Shown: piece after piece, positions 1-8,000 of the stretch
Layout of the letters: each line of letters starts with the position of its first letter
Position numbering within the stretch: position 1 is the stretch's first letter
Source of the DNA: Modestobacter sp. VKM Ac-2986
Lineage (GTDB): Bacteria > Actinomycetota > Actinomycetes > Mycobacteriales > Geodermatophilaceae
Assembly: GCF_026967795.1 (NCBI RefSeq)
Contig: NZ_JAPVBH010000006.1
Coordinates: forward strand, 186,001-250,000
Direction: 5' to 3'
DNA: 64,000 nt
The notes under the pieces: generated by a model
Told to the model about the DNA's origin: nothing
The model's input: only the letters and a program-made list of their open reading frames with translations
Databases searched by the model: none
Program-made: the position numbers and the translations under genes

Positions 1-849
1 CGGCACCAGCTGCTCGCGCGGCAGCATCTGCTCGATCCACACCACGCCCGAGCGGCGGGACTGCAGCGCTGCGACGCCGTCGGCGAACTGCTGGCGCTCG
101 GCAGGGGTGTCCGGGGCGCCGGCGCAGAGCACGAGACCTGCCTCGGGCGGCAGCTGGTCGGCCGCGGCCAGCAGGTGCATGAGCCCCTTTTGCCGGGTGA
201 TCCGACCGACGAACAGGGCATAGGGCCGGTCAGGGTCGACGCCCACGCTGCGGACGACGTCGGGGGCCTCGATCGGGCGGTAGGCCTGCGCGTCGACGCC
301 GTTGCCCACGACCAGCACCTTCGCCGGGTCGAGCTCGGGGTAGACCGACAGCACGTCGGTCTTCATCCCGCGGCTGACCGCGATGACGGCGTCCGCGGCG
401 AGGTAGGCGGTGCGCTCCACCCAGGAGGACAGCCGGTAGCCCCCGCCGAGCTGGTCGGCCTTCCACGGCCGGCGCGGCTCGAGCGAGTGCGCGGTGACCA
501 CGTGGGCCGAGCCGTGCACCAGCTGGGCCAGCTGTCCGGCGTGGTTGGCGTACCAGGTGTGCGAGTGCACCAGGTCGGCGCCGGCCAGCGCCGCGGCGAT
601 CTCGACGTCGATGCCGACCGCCTGGAGCGCGCCGTTGGCCGACTGCAGCCCGGCGGGCACGGCGTGACCGGTCGCGTCGGCGCCGGGACTGCCGGCGGGC
701 CGTGGACCGCCGAAGCAGTGCACGTCGATCTCCGGGGCCGGATCGAGCCCGCGCAGGGCCGCGACCAGGTGCTCGACGTGCACCCCCGCGCCCCCGTAGA
801 CGTCCGGCGGCCATTCCCTCGTCACCACTCCCACGCGCACGCCGCTCAC
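1..849 (-). CDS. glgA: Glycogen synthase / maltose-1-phosphate synthase GlgA, 3' end cut by window
   Basis: This gene makes the alpha-1,4-glucan precursor from ADP-glucose. In mycobacteria the same protein (GlgM) makes maltose-1-phosphate from ADP-glucose and glucose-1-phosphate. The 283 codons visible start at a GTG and run to the window edge without a stop. Near the start the protein reads YGGAGVHVEHL (residues 18-28), the glycine-rich nucleotide-sugar loop of GlgA. A WKADQLGGGYRLSSWVE stretch, AVSRGM and GNGVDAQ follow, as in actinobacterial GlgA. The family is about 390 residues, so roughly 100 C-terminal residues are missing only because the window ends. The partner glgC lies near 11.2 kb on the other strand; the two are normally close neighbours. 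Identification is firm; the exact reaction (GlgA or GlgM) is inferred. Confidence 0.93.
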   Translation of the reverse strand, partial: MSGVRVGVVTREWPPDVYGGAGVHVEHLVAALRGLDPAPEIDVHCFGGPRPAGSPGADATGHAVPAGLQSANGALQAVGIDVEIAAALAGADLVHSHTWYANHAGQLAQLVHGSAHVVTAHSLEPRRPWKADQLGGGYRLSSWVERTAYLAADAVIAVSRGMKTDVLSVYPELDPAKVLVVGNGVDAQAYRPIEAPDVVRSVGVDPDRPYALFVGRITRQKGLMHLLAAADQLPPEAGLVLCAGAPDTPAERQQFADGVAALQSRRSGVVWIEQMLPREQLVP

Positions 850-897
850 CCTAGGTCCGCGGGCCGGACGGGGCGCGCCAGCGGGTCCCGCGTCCGG

Positions 898-2217
898 TCA
901 ACCGGCGCGGCGGCCCAGGGCGCGGTAGGTCCAGCCCGCGGCCACCCAGCGGTCCATGTCGAGGGCGTTGCGCCCGTCGAGCACCCGCTTCTTGGCCACC
1001 ACCTCGCCGAAGGCCGCCGGGTCCAGGTCACGGAACTGCTGCCACTCGGTGAGCACGAGCACCGCGTCGGCCCGCTCGGCGGCCTCCTCGGCGGTGTCCA
1101 CGACGTCCAGCTGCGACCACGACCTCCGGATGTTGTCCCCTGCCGCCGGGTCGGTGACCCGGACGACGGCGCCCTGCAGCTGCAGCTGGGCGGCGACGTT
1201 GAGCGCGGGGGAGTCGCGGATGTCGTCGCTGTCGGGCTTGAACGCAGCCCCCAGCACGGCCACGCGCTTGCCGAGCAGGGACCCGTCGCAGACCTCGCGG
1301 GCCAGCTCGACCATCCGGATGCGCCGGCGCATGTTGATGTTGTCGACCTCGCGCAGGAACGTCAGCGCCTGGTCGGCACCGAGTTCGCCGGCGCGGGCCA
1401 TGAAGGCGCGGATGTCCTTGGGCAGGCAGCCGCCGCCGAAGCCGAGTCCGGCGTTGAGGAACTTGCGGCCGATGCGGTCGTCGTGCCCGATGGCGTCGGC
1501 GAGCTGCTTGACGTCGGCGCCGGTGGCCTCGCACAGCTCGGCCATGGCGTTGATGAAGGAGATCTTGGTGGCCAGGAAGGAGTTGGCCGCGGTCTTCACC
1601 ATCTCCGCCGTCGGGTGGTCGGTGACGACCTGCGGGGTGCCGGCGGCAACGATCGGGGCGTACACCTCGTCCAGCACCGCGCGGGCGGTCTGCCCATCAG
1701 GACCGGGTGAGATGCCGTAGACCAGCCGGTCCGGGTGCAGGGTGTCCTCCACGGCGAAGCCCTCACGGAGGAACTCCGGGTTCCAGGCCAGCATCGCGCC
1801 GGGCACCTTGCCCTCGATCAGCTCCGCCAGCCGCGCCGCGGTGCCGACGGGCACCGTGGACTTCCCCGCCACCAGGTCGCCGGGCTCGAGCACCTCCAGC
1901 AGGGACTCGACGGCTGCCTCGACGTAGCGGAGGTCGGCGGCGTACTCGCCGCGCTTCTGCGGGGTGCCCACGCAGACGAAGTGGACGCGGGCACCGGCGG
2001 CGTCGGCGATGTCGGTGCTGAAGCGCAGTCGCCCGGAGGCCAGCGAGGTGCCGAGCAGCGCCTCGAACCCCGGCTCGTAGAACGGGGCCTCCGCCCGGGA
2101 CAGCCGGGCGATCTTCCCGGGGTCGACGTCGATGCCCACCACGTCGTGCCCCAGCTCGGCCATCGAGGCGGCGTGGACCGCACCCAGGTAGCCGCAACCG
2201 ATGACCGAGATCTTCAT
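898..2217 (-). CDS. ugd: UDP-glucose 6-dehydrogenase
   Basis: The 439-residue cytoplasmic enzyme oxidises UDP-glucose twice with NAD to UDP-glucuronate, a precursor for exopolysaccharide. It opens with the Rossmann motif IGCGYLGAVHAA (residues 6-17). The substrate-binding NPEFLREG lies at 146-153, the EMVKTAANSFLATKISF segment around Lys208, and the catalytic cysteine Cys264 in GFGGGCLPKD. Length and motif order match the family. The reading frame is open further upstream, but the ATG at 2217 is chosen because homologues begin MKISVIG and a purine-rich AGAGAAGAG precedes it. It is divergent from the acyltransferase/glycosyltransferase operon, which suggests it supplies UDP-glucuronate for a polymer made there. 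Confidence 0.95.
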   Translation of the reverse strand: MKISVIGCGYLGAVHAASMAELGHDVVGIDVDPGKIARLSRAEAPFYEPGFEALLGTSLASGRLRFSTDIADAAGARVHFVCVGTPQKRGEYAADLRYVEAAVESLLEVLEPGDLVAGKSTVPVGTAARLAELIEGKVPGAMLAWNPEFLREGFAVEDTLHPDRLVYGISPGPDGQTARAVLDEVYAPIVAAGTPQVVTDHPTAEMVKTAANSFLATKISFINAMAELCEATGADVKQLADAIGHDDRIGRKFLNAGLGFGGGCLPKDIRAFMARAGELGADQALTFLREVDNINMRRRIRMVELAREVCDGSLLGKRVAVLGAAFKPDSDDIRDSPALNVAAQLQLQGAVVRVTDPAAGDNIRRSWSQLDVVDTAEEAAERADAVLVLTEWQQFRDLDPAAFGEVVAKKRVLDGRNALDMDRWVAAGWTYRALGRRAG

Positions 2218-2773
2218 GCGAGGACTCTTCTCTGCTGGTCGAGTTCGTGTCCGAGAAAGGGGGGAGAGGGTCGGGGAATGGTCGCCGACAATGGCGAGCG
2301 CCGACTCACGGGCAGGCGGTCGAAGGGGTGGGGACCGACCTGCCGGCCTCGTCGTCGAGGCGTCTGGGAACGACCCTGACGGACCGCGCAGCCTGTCGTC
2401 AAGTCGAGAAGTCGACACGGAGCGTGATGTCGGTCTCTCGCTCTGCGTGACGAGATGGATGCGCTACGTTGTGACGAGAAGTTGACGAACCCGCAACGCG
2501 GCGGGCTGGACAGAACGACATATGTCCTGGTCATCATGGTGTCAGCGCCTCGACGACGAGGCTGTCCGGCGACACGGACCCTCGGGGGACGCTCCGAGGG
2601 GCGCGTCGGTGGAGTCAGTTGCAGCGACCTTCAGTAGTCGCCTCCGTCCGGGTCGACACGGCCCCCGGACCACCCCTCTCCCCCCACCGCACGGTCATGG
2701 CCCAGCGCTGTGCCGGAATGGCGGAACACAATTCGACTCGGGCGCGGCAGCGCCCGGATGGGACACAGAAATC
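2218..2773. other. 556-bp divergent intergenic region between ugd and the polysaccharide operon
   Basis: No convincing gene. The stretch is less GC-rich than its surroundings, as expected for a regulatory region serving two divergent units. A TTGACG hexamer at 2482-2487 (plus) and another read on the minus strand at 2397-2402 are possible -35 elements. No convincing -10 was found at the right spacing, so promoters are not called. A small inverted pair GTCGA-gaa-GTCGAC lies at about 2403-2416. The long leader could carry an untranslated regulatory RNA, but I recognise no riboswitch class in it. Confidence 0.5.
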
Positions 2774-4840
2774 GTGGCCACAGTCTCCCTGAGCCCACCG
2801 CGAGAGATGGCGGTGGAGAAGGCTCCGCCCGCCGTCCGGCGGCACCGCACCGACATCCAGGGCATGCGCGCCGTGGCGGTGCTCCTGGTCGTCCTCTACC
2901 ACGCCCACGTGCCCGGGGTGACCGGCGGTTACGTCGGCGTCGACGTCTTCTTCGTCATCTCCGGCTACCTGATCACCTCTGCGCTCGCCGCCGAAGCGGA
3001 GCGGGACGGTCGGATCTCCTTCGCCCGCTTCTACGGCCGGCGCATGCGGCGCCTGCTGCCGGCCGCCGTGCTGGTGATGGTCTTCTCCGTCGCCATGGCG
3101 CGGTGGTTCCTGCCGGTGACCCAGGCGCAGTCGGCGATGACCGACGTCTTCTACGCCGCCGTCTACGGGATCAACTACCACCTCGCCTTCGAGGGGGTGC
3201 AGTACCAGAACGCGACCGCGCCGCCGTCTCCGCTGCAGCACTTCTGGTCGCTGTCGGTGGAGGAGCAGTTCTACGTCGTCTGGCCGCTGCTGATCGCGCT
3301 GTGCCTGCTGATCGGTCGCCGCAGGCACTACCGCGCGCTGATGGTCGGCGCCATCGCGGTCATCTCCGCCGGCACGTTCCTCGCCTCGGTGGTGCAGACC
3401 CCGCAGGACACCTCGCTGTCCTACTTCTCCATCCACACCCGGGCGTGGGAGCTGGGCGTCGGTGCCCTGCTGGCACTGCTGGCCCACCGCCTGGTGATGC
3501 CGCAGGGCGTCCGTGCGGTGCTCGCGTGGTCCGGGGTGGCGGCGATCGTCGCCACCGCGTTCCTCTACACCGACCGCACGCTCTACCCCGGGTGGGCGGC
3601 CGCCGTCCCGGTCGCCGGGGCAGCGGCGCTGCTGGCCGCCGGCACCCTCGGTGAGGTGCCCTCGCTGCAACGGGTGCTGGGCCACGGGGCGATGCAGTAC
3701 ATGGGCAAGGTCTCCTACGCCTGGTACCTGTGGCACTGGCCGATGCTGATCCTGCTGCCGGCCTGGCTGGGCCGGGAGCTCGGCTGGGGCTACCAGGTCG
3801 AGATCGTGTTCCTGGCCTTCTGGGCCGCCGTGCTCACGTACTTCCTCGAGAACGCCGCCGCCCGGCACAGCCTCACGCTGCGCGGCTGGCTGGTGGCCGG
3901 GACGGCGATGTCCGCGGTGGCGGCCGGGACGGCGTTCGTCCTGCTGCTGTCACTGCCGAACCTGGTGGGGACAGGTGAGGCCCGGCAGGCCGTGGCGCTG
4001 CGGACGGCGGACCTGACCGAGGTCTCCCGGGCCATCGACGCCAGCGCCGGCATCACCGCGCTGCCGTCGAACCTGACGCCGGCCCTGGGTGTGGCGCGGG
4101 ACGACACCCCGCGCTCCAGCGACGACGGGTGCCACCTGGACTTCCTGGAGACCGAGCAGCCGACGTGCCTGTCCGGGGACCCGCAGGGGACGAAGAGCAT
4201 GGTGCTCATCGGGGACTCCCACGCCCAGCAGTGGCTCGCCCCGCTGGAGGAGCAGGCCCGCACCCACGGCTACCGGCTCTACAGCTTCACCAAGTCGGCC
4301 TGCCCGATCGCGCAGATGGGCCCGGTCTACAGCGACCAGCTCAAGCGCACGTACACCGAGTGCTCCACCTGGCGGACGGCCGTCCAGGAGCGCGTGCGGA
4401 CGCTGGACCCGGACCTCATCGTGTCCAGCCAGAGCGACCAGGTGGTCTGGAGCTCGATGACCGACGACGAGTGGGGCCAGGCGACGGTCGACGGGCTGCG
4501 GGCGATGTCCGGGGCCGACAGCCGCATCGTCTACCTGCAGGACACGCCGTTCGTCGGCGACGACCCGCTGGCCTGCCTGCAGGAGAACCTCGCCGACGCG
4601 TCGCGGTGCGCCGTGCCGCTCGACGGGGCCTTCGCCTTCTTCCCCGACCGGCACACCGCCGTGCACACCGCGGTGGACCGGGCCGGCTACCAGTTCGTCG
4701 ACACCCTGCCCTTCTTCTGCACGCAGACCTGCCCGGCGGTCGTCGAGAACATGACCGTCCGCCGCGACGCCGGACACGTCACGAACACCTACGCGGCCTG
4801 GCTCGCGCCCATGTTGGCCCCCCTCTTCGAGGAGCTGTGA
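2774..4840 (+). CDS. Acyltransferase-3 / SGNH fusion protein (OafA-like), polysaccharide O-acylation
   Basis: This membrane protein (688 residues from this GTG) should transfer acyl groups, probably acetyl, from the cytoplasm to a surface or secreted polysaccharide. The N-terminal acyltransferase-3 domain starts RTDIQGMRAVAVLLVVLYHAH with the conserved His43. It then has GGYVGVDVFFVISGYLIT, RRMRRLLPAA, and about ten membrane segments up to residue ~410. The C-terminal half is an SGNH hydrolase-like domain with LIGDSHAQQW near residue 480 (nucleophile Ser) and DAGHVTNTYA near 665. This two-domain layout is typical of OafA-type O-acetyltransferases. GTG 2774 has a GGATGGGA element upstream; ATG 2807 (677 residues) is an alternative start. 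The stop shares a base with the next ATG, so the two genes are translationally coupled. Confidence 0.9.
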   Translation: MATVSLSPPREMAVEKAPPAVRRHRTDIQGMRAVAVLLVVLYHAHVPGVTGGYVGVDVFFVISGYLITSALAAEAERDGRISFARFYGRRMRRLLPAAVLVMVFSVAMARWFLPVTQAQSAMTDVFYAAVYGINYHLAFEGVQYQNATAPPSPLQHFWSLSVEEQFYVVWPLLIALCLLIGRRRHYRALMVGAIAVISAGTFLASVVQTPQDTSLSYFSIHTRAWELGVGALLALLAHRLVMPQGVRAVLAWSGVAAIVATAFLYTDRTLYPGWAAAVPVAGAAALLAAGTLGEVPSLQRVLGHGAMQYMGKVSYAWYLWHWPMLILLPAWLGRELGWGYQVEIVFLAFWAAVLTYFLENAAARHSLTLRGWLVAGTAMSAVAAGTAFVLLLSLPNLVGTGEARQAVALRTADLTEVSRAIDASAGITALPSNLTPALGVARDDTPRSSDDGCHLDFLETEQPTCLSGDPQGTKSMVLIGDSHAQQWLAPLEEQARTHGYRLYSFTKSACPIAQMGPVYSDQLKRTYTECSTWRTAVQERVRTLDPDLIVSSQSDQVVWSSMTDDEWGQATVDGLRAMSGADSRIVYLQDTPFVGDDPLACLQENLADASRCAVPLDGAFAFFPDRHTAVHTAVDRAGYQFVDTLPFFCTQTCPAVVENMTVRRDAGHVTNTYAAWLAPMLAPLFEEL

Positions 4841-6504
4841 TGTCCGACCTCACCCACCCCGGGACGTCCACGCCGGTGGCGCTCCGCACCCGGCCCTCGT
4901 GGCGCCCGCTGGCCGGGCAGGCCCCGGTCGTCGAGGGCCTCCCCGCGGCGCCGTCGGACGAGGACAAGTTCACCTACTTCGGCAAGCAGCACATCTGGTT
5001 CATCACCGCGCGCACCGTCGCCGCCTGCTCGGCGGCGCTGAGCCTGGTGCTGTTCTCGGCGACCACGCCGGCGCTCTGGCTGTTCTGGCCGATGGTCACG
5101 ATCTTCATCGGCTACATGGTGCTGACGCACATCGCCACCACGCGCCGCCGGCGGATCTCCCGGCTGGACCACGACCGCATCGTCGCGACGTGGGAGCCGG
5201 AGACCGTCCCGAGCATCGACGTCTTCCTGCCCTCGGCCGGGGAGCCGCTGGAGGTGCTCCGCAACACCTACGAGCACGTGGCCCGGCTGGCGTGGCCGGG
5301 TGAGCTCGTCGTCCGGGTCATGGACGACTCGGCCCGGCCGCAGGTCGCCGAGCTCGCCGCCGAGTACGGGTTCGACTACGACGTGCGGGACAACCGGCCG
5401 CTGCTGAAGAAGGCCGGCAACCTCAAGTACGCGTTCGACCGCACCGGGGGCGACCTGATCGTCATCTTCGACGCCGACTTCTGCCCCCGGTCGGACTTCC
5501 TGAGCGAGTTGGTCCCGTACTTCGGCGACCCGGAGATCGCGATCGTGCAGTCGCCGCAGTTCTTCGACGCCGACAAGAAGCGGCAGAGCTGGCTGGAGGA
5601 GTGCGCGGGCTCGGTGCAGGAGAGCTTCTACCGCTGGGCCCAGGTCTCCCGCGACAAGCTGGGCGCGCCCATCTGCGTGGGCACCTGCGCGATCTACCGG
5701 CGGTCGGCGCTGGAGGAGTCCGGCGGGTTCGCCCAGATCGGCCACTCCGAGGACGTGCACACCGGCGTCAACCTGATGAAGGTCGGCTACAAGACCGTCT
5801 ACGTGCCGGTCGTGGTGGCCAAGGGGCTCTGCCCGGACAAGCTCTCGTCCTTCATCTCCCAGCAGTACCGCTGGTGCCTGGGGTCGATGAGCCTGCTGGC
5901 GGACAAGGCGTTCCACGACGCGCCGCTGCGCTACCGCCAGCGGCTGTGCTTCTTCACCGGGTTCGGCTACTACATCAGCACCGGGGTCGGCGTGTACCTG
6001 CTGTCCCTGCCCACGCTGGTCATGCTGTGGTTCCTGCCCGACCGCATCGTGCTGTCGAACTTCTTCTGGCTGCTGCCGACCTTCCTGCTCTACCCGCTCA
6101 TCGCGGTCATCCACCGGACGCACTGGCGGCCGGCGACGCTGCGGGTCTACACGATCTCCTCGTTCGCGCACGCGGCGGCGATCTGGCACGCCCTGCAGGG
6201 CCGGGCGGCGGACTGGGTGCCGACCGGGCAGACGCGGAAGACCGGGATGACGGCGCAGGTGACCCGGCTGATGGTGGGCTGGACGGCCTCCACCAACGCG
6301 CTCATGGTCGCCGGTGTCGTCCACTGGCTGGCCCAGGGGCGCGGGATCGTCGACGTCGCCCCGATCCTGGTGTTCAGCGTCCTGAACGCCTACATCTGGA
6401 TGCCGATCGCCTTCCTCGCCTGGCAGGAGCGGCAGCCCTCGCAGCGCACCCGGCCCCGCTTCCTGCCGCGGCGGGCCGCCGCGCGGGCCGCGGCGCAGGC
6501 CTGA
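4840..6504 (+). CDS. Cellulose-synthase-like family 2 glycosyltransferase (CslA/BcsA type)
   Basis: This 554-residue membrane synthase should polymerise a nucleotide sugar into a beta-linked glycan and export it. Two N-terminal membrane helices (about 57-105) precede the catalytic domain. All processive-GT2 motifs are visible: Asp127 in DVFLP, Asp162-Asp163 in MDDS, Asp211-x-Asp213 in FDADF, SED at 303-305, and Q341QYRW345. Several helices follow (about 375-530). There is no C-terminal PilZ domain, so c-di-GMP control as in proteobacterial BcsA is not evident. The ATG overlaps the acyltransferase stop. With the GH6 gene downstream the set resembles the Streptomyces cslA/cslZ arrangement, although no glxA-like radical oxidase is present. 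The product (cellulose or another beta-glucan) cannot be read from sequence. Confidence 0.9.
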   Translation: MSDLTHPGTSTPVALRTRPSWRPLAGQAPVVEGLPAAPSDEDKFTYFGKQHIWFITARTVAACSAALSLVLFSATTPALWLFWPMVTIFIGYMVLTHIATTRRRRISRLDHDRIVATWEPETVPSIDVFLPSAGEPLEVLRNTYEHVARLAWPGELVVRVMDDSARPQVAELAAEYGFDYDVRDNRPLLKKAGNLKYAFDRTGGDLIVIFDADFCPRSDFLSELVPYFGDPEIAIVQSPQFFDADKKRQSWLEECAGSVQESFYRWAQVSRDKLGAPICVGTCAIYRRSALEESGGFAQIGHSEDVHTGVNLMKVGYKTVYVPVVVAKGLCPDKLSSFISQQYRWCLGSMSLLADKAFHDAPLRYRQRLCFFTGFGYYISTGVGVYLLSLPTLVMLWFLPDRIVLSNFFWLLPTFLLYPLIAVIHRTHWRPATLRVYTISSFAHAAAIWHALQGRAADWVPTGQTRKTGMTAQVTRLMVGWTASTNALMVAGVVHWLAQGRGIVDVAPILVFSVLNAYIWMPIAFLAWQERQPSQRTRPRFLPRRAAARAAAQA

Positions 6505-6514
6505 CCCGGCCGCG

Positions 6515-7462
6515 ATGGTCGCGACCTCGCGCGGGACCGGTGCGGTGCGGGCGACCTCGGTCGCCGGCTGCCTGGTCCTCGCCCTGCTCCTGGGCCTGAC
6601 GATGTCGGGCTCAGGAGCAGGGGGGCCGGTCGCCGGGGTGCGGTTGTGGAAGGGGCCCACGGACGTCGACGCCGTCGTCGGCGAGCACCCCGAGCTGGGG
6701 GTCCTGGCCGAGCAGCCCACCTTCACCTGGATCGGTGAGACGACGGAGCCGCGGACGGTCGGCACCTGGGCGCGTGCGGCCGGTGGCCTGCCCGTGCCGC
6801 TGGTGCTCTACGCGATCCCGGACCGCGACCTGGGGGGTCACTCCGCTGGCGGCTTCCCGGACACCTCGGCCTACCTGGCCTGGGTCGGTGCCGTCGCGCA
6901 CCACCTCGGCGACGCACCGGCCGTCGTGGTCGTGGAGCCCGACGCCCTGGGGCTGTCCCTGCAGATGTCACCGCCGGAGCGGGCGGCACGGCTGCGTGTG
7001 CTGGGTCGTGCGGTCGACGTCCTGAAGGCCAACAGCCCCCGGGCCCGGGTCTACCTGGACGCGTCCATGTGGGTGTCGCCGGCCGCCATGGCCGGTCTGC
7101 TCGAGCGCGCCAACGTCGGCAGCGCCGACGGGTTCAGCATCAACGTCGCCAACCACGTGGCCGACGGGCCGGCGCTCGAGTACGCCAACGCGGTGTCGGC
7201 GATGACCGGGGGGAAGCGGTTCGTCGTCGACAGCAGCCGCAACGGCCGGGGCTCCAGCTCTCACGAACGGGACTGGTGCAACGTCGGCGGTCTCGCGCTG
7301 GGGCGGCCCCCGGGCACGCTGCTGACCGACGAACCCCTGCTCGACGGGTTCTTCTGGATCAAGACCCCGGGCCGGTCGGACGGCACCTGCAACGGGGGGC
7401 CGCCGGCCGGGCAGTTCTGGCTGCGCGGGGCGCTGGAACTGGTGGCCAACACGAGGTCCTGA
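6515..7462 (+). CDS. Secreted glycoside hydrolase family 6 protein (endoglucanase-like)
   Basis: This 315-residue protein has a basic N-terminus and a hydrophobic segment (about 14-31) that act as a signal peptide or membrane anchor. The GH6 signature is clear: YAIPDRDLGG at ~99-108, VVVVEPDALG with Asp143, VDSSRNGRG, a WCN motif, and FFWIKTPGRSDGTC near the end. GH6 enzymes cut beta-1,4-glucan. It starts 10 bp after the glycosyltransferase stop, so it belongs to the operon and probably trims or releases the nascent polymer, as GH6 CslZ is proposed to do in Streptomyces. It lacks a carbohydrate-binding module, which fits a biosynthetic rather than a scavenging role. Both statements on role are inference. 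Confidence 0.9.
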   Translation: MVATSRGTGAVRATSVAGCLVLALLLGLTMSGSGAGGPVAGVRLWKGPTDVDAVVGEHPELGVLAEQPTFTWIGETTEPRTVGTWARAAGGLPVPLVLYAIPDRDLGGHSAGGFPDTSAYLAWVGAVAHHLGDAPAVVVVEPDALGLSLQMSPPERAARLRVLGRAVDVLKANSPRARVYLDASMWVSPAAMAGLLERANVGSADGFSINVANHVADGPALEYANAVSAMTGGKRFVVDSSRNGRGSSSHERDWCNVGGLALGRPPGTLLTDEPLLDGFFWIKTPGRSDGTCNGGPPAGQFWLRGALELVANTRS

Positions 7463-7467
7463 CCCCG

Positions 7468-7486
7468 GCCGGCCGGGAGGGCCGGC
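7468..7486. terminator. Hairpin between convergent genes
   Basis: A 7-bp GC stem, GCCGGCC/GGCCGGC (7468-7474 with 7480-7486), lies between the GH6 stop and the stop of the opposing small gene. It has no T-tract and could serve both directions. Confidence 0.5.
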
Positions 7487-7489
7487 AGG

Positions 7490-7726
7490 TCAGGCGATCG
7501 ACCAGTTGTCCAGCTCGTCGGCCTGGGCGCACGCGGGGCTGCAGTACCGTCCGGCGTCGCCCTCGAGGTCCGCCCGGGGACGCACCTCGCAGTGGGCGCA
7601 CCACGCCGTGCTGGCGAGCTTCCGGGCGCGCAGGCGCCGGCCCACGCGGACCCGCAGGGGCACCCGGTCCGTCGCCGGGGTGGCGGGCTGGGTGCGGGCG
7701 GGACGGCCGAGCGGCTTCAGGCGCAT
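7490..7726 (-). CDS. Small zinc-ribbon-like protein, unknown function
   Basis: A 78-residue protein that I cannot name. It is basic at the N-terminus (MRLKPLGRPAR) and carries four cysteines in a CAHC...CSPAC arrangement at about residues 45-65, which suggests a structural zinc site. The ATG at 7726 is chosen over upstream starts because a strong GGAGGAG lies eight bases before it. Third codon positions are GC-rich as in neighbouring genes. It is convergent with the GH6 gene and stands alone. Confidence 0.7.
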   Translation of the reverse strand: MRLKPLGRPARTQPATPATDRVPLRVRVGRRLRARKLASTAWCAHCEVRPRADLEGDAGRYCSPACAQADELDNWSIA

Positions 7727-7976
7727 GACGTGCTCTCCTCCGTGGGACTCCGACTCGACGCTGAATCGGCACGGGGCGTCCGGTGCTTGAACGGGCAAGC
7801 ACCCAGGTCACCCCACCGGGCGGGGGTGACCGCGTCCTGGACCAGGTCGCCCCGTGTCGCGGACGACGATGGACGCCCCGTGACCTCGGCGCCCTCTGTG
7901 CGGGTCCACCGCTGCTCCGACTGGCGTGCCGCTGACCCAGCGTGCGCGCGCGTGTCCGTTCAGCGGCTGTCCCGTG

Positions 7977-7996
7977 GTGCCGGCGGCGGCCGGCAC
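7977..7996 (-). terminator. Hairpin after the GH26 gene
   Basis: A perfect 8-bp stem GTGCCGGC/GCCGGCAC with a 4-nt loop begins 4 nt beyond the GH26 stop codon on the minus strand. There is no U-tract, as is common for actinobacterial terminators. Confidence 0.5.
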
Positions 7997-8000
7997 GCGG

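Noticed and set aside
2218-2773. Riboswitch in the long leader between ugd and the acyltransferase
   Set aside because: The length is suggestive, but no conserved core of a known class could be recognised by eye.
4789-6765. A 658-codon open frame on the minus strand
   Set aside because: It is antisense to the cellulose-synthase-like gene, which has all catalytic motifs; the shadow protein shows no domain.
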